Assembly: GCF_018598175.1 (NCBI RefSeq)
Contig: NZ_JAHESE010000010.1
Span: 62,001-126,000, forward strand
Direction of reading: 5' to 3'
Source of the DNA: Dawidia cretensis
GTDB taxonomy: Bacteria; Bacteroidota; Bacteroidia; Cytophagales; Cyclobacteriaceae
DNA length: 64,000 nt
Of the stretch, positions 62,170 through 64,000 are shown one piece after another. Numbering within the stretch: position 1 is the first letter of the stretch; each line of letters opens with the position of its first letter. Under the pieces are notes generated by a model. The model was given only the letters and a program-made list of their open reading frames with translations, did not search any database and was not told where the DNA came from. A program made the position numbers and the translations under genes.

Positions 62170-63855
62170 TTACCAGCCGGGATTCTGTCCGTTGTTTGGT
62201 CCGCCCAGGTTCTTATTGGCATTTAGCTCGCCCAGCGGTAATGGGAACAACAGGTGCTTCTCCTCACGGCGTTTAATGACGTTGTTTTCGTCAACATCCA
62301 CGGCATTCATAACCTGTAAGTATATACCCCACCGCAGCAGGTCCCAGCGACGGCCACCTTCCAGCGCCAGCTCGCGGGCGCGTTCTTCCAGAACAAACGA
62401 GCGAAACTGCTGCTTCGTCATGGACAGCGCCGCCGTGGCGCTACTGCGCGTACGCACGCGGTCCAATGCACCGTAGGCCTCGGTCGTCGGGCCGTTCACT
62501 TCGTTCTCTGCTTCGGCATATACCAGCAGTACGTCGGCAAAGCGCAGGAAGGGATAGGCAAAGTCGCTATTCTCGGTGTTGCGGTCGCTTACACCTTCGA
62601 ACTTGCGCAAGATGGCCCGCATGGCACCGGTATTGGTCAGCGCCTCGTCATCGGGCGTCCAGCCATAAGGCGGGTCAACCTCGTGCCGGCGGGCAGTATC
62701 TTTCAGCGGATACATGCGCCACGCGCCCCATTGATACCAGCGATGGTTCACACCTTCCGTAATACGCTGATCGTTGTCTTCAAAAAGCTCGTACCAGTGT
62801 ATGCGCATGCCATACACGGCGCCTTGTAGCTCGTCGCCTGTTGTAGTTTTATAGGAGCCCGCAAATTCGTGCGACACAACATTACGAAATACAGCATCGT
62901 TGGCAATGGAATGCAGTGACCAGATATGCTCTACCTGGAAGCGATTTTCTTTCTTCCACACGTCGGCATACGTCGGAAACAGGTCATACTCTTCACTATC
63001 GATCAGCTCACGGGCCTTTACGCGCGCAGAATCGAAATATGCCAGTGCATCCATAGACTCGTGGCCCGCAACGACGTTCTTGGTAAACGTAACCGTCGCG
63101 GGTTCCGCTATTACTTCATCCGGGTCATTGGGGCCACCCACGGGTATAACGGCCGGGCCACCCTTCACGGTAACCTCCGCTCCTGTCAGAGCCCCCGAAG
63201 CCATCGTCAAATATACCTTGGCCAGCAAGGCCTGCGCGGCGCCGCGGGCCAACGTATTAGCCTCCGCATCGGCTTTGGAGAACATCAGGGACTCGGCGCG
63301 CTTTAAGTCGCTGACAATAAAATCGTAGGTTTCTTGTACGGACGCTCGCGGCTGTTGCGGCTCGGCGCCTTGCACCACCGTCTGCCGGAAGATGGGCACA
63401 CCGCCATACCCTTGCACCAGGTTAAAATATGCCCACGCCCGCAGGAAGTATGCCTGCCCCATGTAGTGGTTCTGCTTTGCGCGATCGAAGCTCATGCCAT
63501 CGATCGTACTGATCGCCGACGTAGCCCGCTCGGCTAGCAAATACGGTCCTTGCCACAGACGGTACATATCACCATACGACTGCCAGTTGCCGGTACCGAG
63601 CTCCTTCATGCCCCAATCGGGACCGGTTTCATAGTCACCGTCGAAGTTCGTCACGCGGTGCCAGATGCCCCACTGAAAGTATAGGTCGCCTCCGATGGTG
63701 CTCAGCGCACCGTCTATCATCATTTTAGCACTCGACTCGTTGTCTTCGATACTGTCCGGGCGCAAGATGGAGTATGCTTTCTCCTCCAAAAAATCACTGC
63801 ATGCTACAAACTGTAAGAGCAGGCAGAGCACAAATATTTTCTTGAGTGATTTCAT
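62170..63855 (-). CDS. SusD/RagB family nutrient-binding lipoprotein (mannan locus)
   Basis: A 561-residue lipoprotein (lipobox LLQFVAC, then SDFLEEKAYSILRP). SusD features include MYRLWQGPYLLAERATSAIS, QAYFLRAWAYFNLVQGYGGV and the C-terminal LRFADVLLVYAEAENEVNG and LEGGRRWDLLRWG. It partners with the SusC protein whose end lies 17 bp upstream. The insert AVIPVGGPNDPDEVIAEPAT is unusual and may shape the ligand site. Confidence 0.95.
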   Translation of the reverse strand: MKSLKKIFVLCLLLQFVACSDFLEEKAYSILRPDSIEDNESSAKMMIDGALSTIGGDLYFQWGIWHRVTNFDGDYETGPDWGMKELGTGNWQSYGDMYRLWQGPYLLAERATSAISTIDGMSFDRAKQNHYMGQAYFLRAWAYFNLVQGYGGVPIFRQTVVQGAEPQQPRASVQETYDFIVSDLKRAESLMFSKADAEANTLARGAAQALLAKVYLTMASGALTGAEVTVKGGPAVIPVGGPNDPDEVIAEPATVTFTKNVVAGHESMDALAYFDSARVKARELIDSEEYDLFPTYADVWKKENRFQVEHIWSLHSIANDAVFRNVVSHEFAGSYKTTTGDELQGAVYGMRIHWYELFEDNDQRITEGVNHRWYQWGAWRMYPLKDTARRHEVDPPYGWTPDDEALTNTGAMRAILRKFEGVSDRNTENSDFAYPFLRFADVLLVYAEAENEVNGPTTEAYGALDRVRTRSSATAALSMTKQQFRSFVLEERARELALEGGRRWDLLRWGIYLQVMNAVDVDENNVIKRREEKHLLFPLPLGELNANKNLGGPNNGQNPGW

Positions 63856-63872
63856 CGTTGTGTGCGTAGAAG

Positions 63873-64000
63873 TTATAAGGTTACCTTAAGTCCCAGCGAG
63901 TACGTACGGCTGCTGGGATACGATGCCAGGTCAACACCGCGGCGGGCGTCAGACCCAAACCCGTTTACATCCGGATCGTACCAGCTGTAATCGGTAATGG
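63873..64000 (-). CDS. SusC/RagA TonB-linked transporter, C-terminal end only (mannan locus)
   Basis: The last 42 codons of a SusC-type barrel run off the right edge: residues read ITDYSWYDPDVNGFGSD, then LASYPSSRTYSLGLKVTL and stop. The YPSSRTYSLGLKV ending with a terminal hydrophobic residue is the family signature needed for barrel insertion. The start and the STN domain, if any, lie outside. Confidence 0.9.
   Translation of the reverse strand, partial: ITDYSWYDPDVNGFGSDARRGVDLASYPSSRTYSLGLKVTL

Overview
The window looks like a chromosomal segment of a Bacteroidota bacterium, most likely an environmental, moderately GC-rich member of the Cytophagales. Visible reasons are two SusC/SusD loci, ECF sigma/FecR pairs, a giant hybrid two-component regulator, DUF4843 and PKD-like lipoproteins, GH92/GH29/GH26/GH43 enzymes, a Lys/Ala-rich histone-like peptide and promoters of the TAnnTTTG type. 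The genus is inference only. I saw no rRNA, tRNA, CRISPR array, insertion sequence or prophage gene.

Layout. 1-5971: the end of a cbb3 cytochrome oxidase cluster (ccoP end, ccoG, fixH, a SafE-like membrane protein), facing a PAS histidine kinase overlapping a response regulator fused to a Crp/Fnr-type DNA-binding protein, then a universal stress protein. 5981-10383: a lone GH43 enzyme, a small unknown protein, a DUF763 protein, and a divergent YceI/HxlR pair around a dyad operator. 10539-21542: a haem acquisition operon (ECF sigma, FecR anti-sigma, TonB receptor with an STN signalling domain, three HmuY-like lipoproteins, two Ig-like lipoproteins, an S41 protease lipoprotein and a haem oxygenase). 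The stretch between sigma and FecR genes holds an 11-bp tandem repeat array.

21640-39993 (all minus strand) is a second ECF/FecR-controlled locus: sigma, FecR, SusC, SusD, DUF4843, PKD-like lipoprotein, trypsin-like protease, TlpA-like thioredoxin, GH29 fucosidase, a BSP-type metallopeptidase and two GH92 alpha-mannosidases. The mix of mannosidases, fucosidase and two peptidases suggests a glycoprotein (N-glycan) diet. 40346-54970 is mostly single genes and signalling proteins: an SRPBCC protein, a lone histidine kinase, a TPR/SpoIIE phosphatase, a BrkB-like protein, an ABC permease, a 44-residue histone-like peptide, an alpha/beta hydrolase, a membrane-anchored unknown, DinB and arginase-family proteins, and a kinase-regulator pair. 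54985-64000 (minus strand) is a beta-mannan utilisation operon: SusC (C-terminal end only), SusD, a glycan-binding lipoprotein, GH26 mannanase, a sugar-phosphate-isomerase-like cupin and the HTCS regulator.

Two kinds of surface-uptake control sit side by side: transmembrane ECF/FecR signalling through the receptor (haem and glycoprotein loci) and periplasmic glycan sensing by the HTCS (mannan locus). Within all three nutrient operons, strong hairpins lie between genes and may set unequal amounts of binding proteins and enzymes.
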